A stretch of 64,000 bases of DNA from Pagrus major (lineage: Eukaryota; Chordata; Actinopteri; Spariformes; Sparidae), in the NCBI RefSeq assembly GCF_040436345.1, contig NC_133224.1:15527203-15591202 (forward strand), given 5' to 3'. The notes below the pieces were generated by a model that had not been told where the DNA came from, ran no database searches, and saw nothing but the letters and a program-made list of their open reading frames with translations. The position numbers and the translations under genes were made by a program. This document shows, piece by piece, positions 62,801 to 64,000 of the stretch; within the stretch, counting starts at the first letter, position 1, and each line of letters starts with the position of its first letter.

Positions 62801-63041
62801 TAACAAGTTCCCTTTCAGGTTGGGCCATATTCAAATAATTTCTGATGTTGAAATGTACATTGAGCTCTCTAAAATTCTACTGTTGCTATCACTGTTAATC
62901 TGCACTATGTGTCATACGAGTAACAAATTGAGTAATGTACTGAATGTTACCTCAGTGCCTGGGGGGAGGCTCTGTTCCTCATGCTGCAGACAGTCACCAT
63001 TTGCTTCCTCATTCAACACTACGGAGGACAAACCAGCAGAG
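59824..63041 (+). CDS. mpdu1: MPDU1, mannose-P-dolichol utilisation protein (5' part)
   Basis: Exons: 59824-59950, 60972-61037, 62686-62818, 62956-63041, with phases 1, 1, 2 agreeing. They code for about 137 residues: [10 protein letters not shown] start, [56 protein letters not shown] (the PQ-loop motif, PQ at 68-69) and [20 protein letters not shown], then [18 protein letters not shown] with GGQTSRG at the exon-4 donor. Human MPDU1 is 247 long, so about 110 residues lie beyond the window. It is an ER membrane PQ-loop protein needed to use mannose- and glucose-phosphate-dolichol in N-glycan, GPI and mannosylation pathways. The start ATG is in a good context (AAAATGG). Intron 2 holds a LINE endonuclease relic. 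Fish may have two copies (a/b); I cannot say which. Confidence 0.93.
61150..61750. repeat. Unnamed interspersed repeat in mpdu1 intron 2
   Basis: A dispersed fish-type repeat; it ends with CAATGTTGTGGCTGATCATA, a motif I recall at the 3' side of many teleost copies. The short open frames have no domain. Confidence 0.45.
61857..62600 (-). pseudogene. L2/Rex1-like LINE endonuclease relic
   Basis: The minus strand encodes an AP-endonuclease segment: [40 protein letters not shown] and ELYYVITSN, then [13 protein letters not shown], where the usual GDFN has become GGFN. Further domain motifs are lost. Same LINE group as the fragment at 55995-57118. Confidence 0.75.
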
Positions 63042-63738
63042 GTAAGACTGTATAGACACCCAAGAATCAGTCAAAGAATAAGAGTCTAATTTTTAAGACC
63101 AACACTGAATTTGATCCCTTTCATTTGGTTGTGGATAAGATAAGATGGCAAAAATAAGCATTGAAACAGTGACCTGTATTATCAAAGATGACAATACATT
63201 TTGAAAGGTAAACTTAAAGTGCAGGTCGATACAAATTTTCTTCAGGGTTTTTGAAATGGATACTCGAACTCAGCTGTTGGTAAAGGCAGGTTACAGCACT
63301 GATATCTGTCCCTACCCTCCCGTTCCCACATACACAGAAGTTCACTGATGGTGAAAGCATGAAGAATGACCAAAGTTAGCTGGAAGATATGAGCATGGAG
63401 ATTAAACCTTTAAACCTTTAAACCTTAATTCAGAGGCAAACTGTACCGAATTTGTCGGTTGCTGCTTGTTAAAAGACTATTCAAAGTTGGAAACTTTGAA
63501 GACAGAGAGCGACAGTGGTCACGCAAGCTACAGAGTGATCAAGAGAGTGAGCGACGGTAAAACAAAAAAATAAAAAATAAAGTGGTAGTTTCTGAATGTG
63601 TCACAGCAATTACATTCCTTTTTTTAATTTAGTGGTGCAAGACAACAATTGAGACAAGACACACCAGGAGACAGGATAAACACATTATGGGAGTACAAAC
63701 AAATATTGAAGACAGAGAGGGGGAGATTTTTGCACTAC
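63042..63738 (+). other. mpdu1 intron 4, no exon found
   Basis: No sequence matching the next MPDU1 exon is visible before the window end. A short TTAAACC repeat is near 63405-63430. Confidence 0.6.
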
Positions 63739-64000
63739 AGTCATGGTCAAAAGTTTACATACACTTCCAAACACAGTACATAATCATAAACAACAATCGC
63801 AACATCAGACAACTTCACAGTTTTTCGTTCTTTTTGATACAGTTGCCGGCAAAAGTTTACACTTGTAAAGAACATGTATATCATGGCAATCTTGAGTTCC
63901 AGTGATTTCTACAATGCTCATTTTTAGGTGCTTTTGATAGCCATCCACAATCTTCCGTTAGTCCTCTGGCTGAATTAGCTTCCTGGCACGGGCTTGTTTC
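63739..64000. mobile_element. Tc1-like element, cut by the window end
   Basis: Starts CAGTCATGGTCAAAAGTTTA after TA, then has a second terminus-like block AAAAGTTTACACTTGTAAAG. The same block forms the arms of the snap-back element at 779-864. It has no readable transposase within the window. Confidence 0.65.

Overview
This is nuclear DNA of a ray-finned (teleost) fish. The host genes are split by introns with GT..AG ends. The proteins are vertebrate (a TM4SF5-like tetraspan, MBLAC1, a B30.2/SPRY protein and MPDU1). The spaces are filled with typical fish repeats: Tc1/mariner, hAT, L2/Rex1-like, L1 and CR1-like LINEs, a BEL/Pao relic, solo LTRs, a tRNA-derived SINE and long dinucleotide and trinucleotide tracts. 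No bacterial, organelle or CRISPR sequence is visible.

Host genes, left to right: (1) a TM4SF5-like gene on the minus strand (exons 3900-3965, 1271-1422, 944-1130 after first exon 4729-4920; last tiny exon not located); (2) mblac1 on the minus strand, two exons (26554-27006 and 19118-19357) split by a 7.2-kb intron full of repeats; (3) an unnamed B30.2/SPRY gene on the plus strand, ten proposed coding exons between 32476 and 48234, 437 residues, with an 8.4-kb sixth intron that holds most of a retrotransposon relic and a nested transposon; (4) the first four exons of mpdu1 on the plus strand from 59824, the rest lying beyond the window. In human, TM4SF5 and MPDU1 both lie on 17p13 (from memory), so the ends of the window may keep an old linkage. 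The four genes have no obvious shared pathway: a membrane tetraspan, a metallo-hydrolase, a B30.2 recognition protein and an ER dolichol-sugar utilisation factor.

Mobile DNA: five insertions show perfect 8-bp target duplications, diagnostic of hAT-type elements (1904-3423, 11935-13205, 12271-12777 nested inside the previous one, 16599-18105, 20899-21409) and a sixth at 39927-42174 carries a nested solo LTR (40471-41126, 5-bp duplication). The elements at 1904 and 16599 are two near-identical copies of one family. Another solo LTR is at 15631-16326 with a 5-bp duplication. Tc1-like elements lie at 7175-8776, 22727-24172, 35195-36360, about 47172-47470 and from 63739 to the window end; all those with readable transposase are broken. 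A tRNA-like SINE at 58813-59030 has a 14-bp duplication. Relics of ZMYM1-like hAT transposase-type genes (8964-10230 plus, 28221-29190 minus) and of an uncharacterised multicopy fish protein family, split into two convergent halves by an inversion (53455-54386), are also present.

The most interesting signals are the inverted halves of the uncharacterised protein family, the TG-repeat tracts that abut both splice sites of the same B30.2-gene intron, the weak exon-5 donor of that gene, the nested hAT insertions, and a decayed hammerhead-ribozyme-like core in a possible Penelope-like relic. I did not find a convincing wholly new system; most unexplained sequence looks like degraded repeats.
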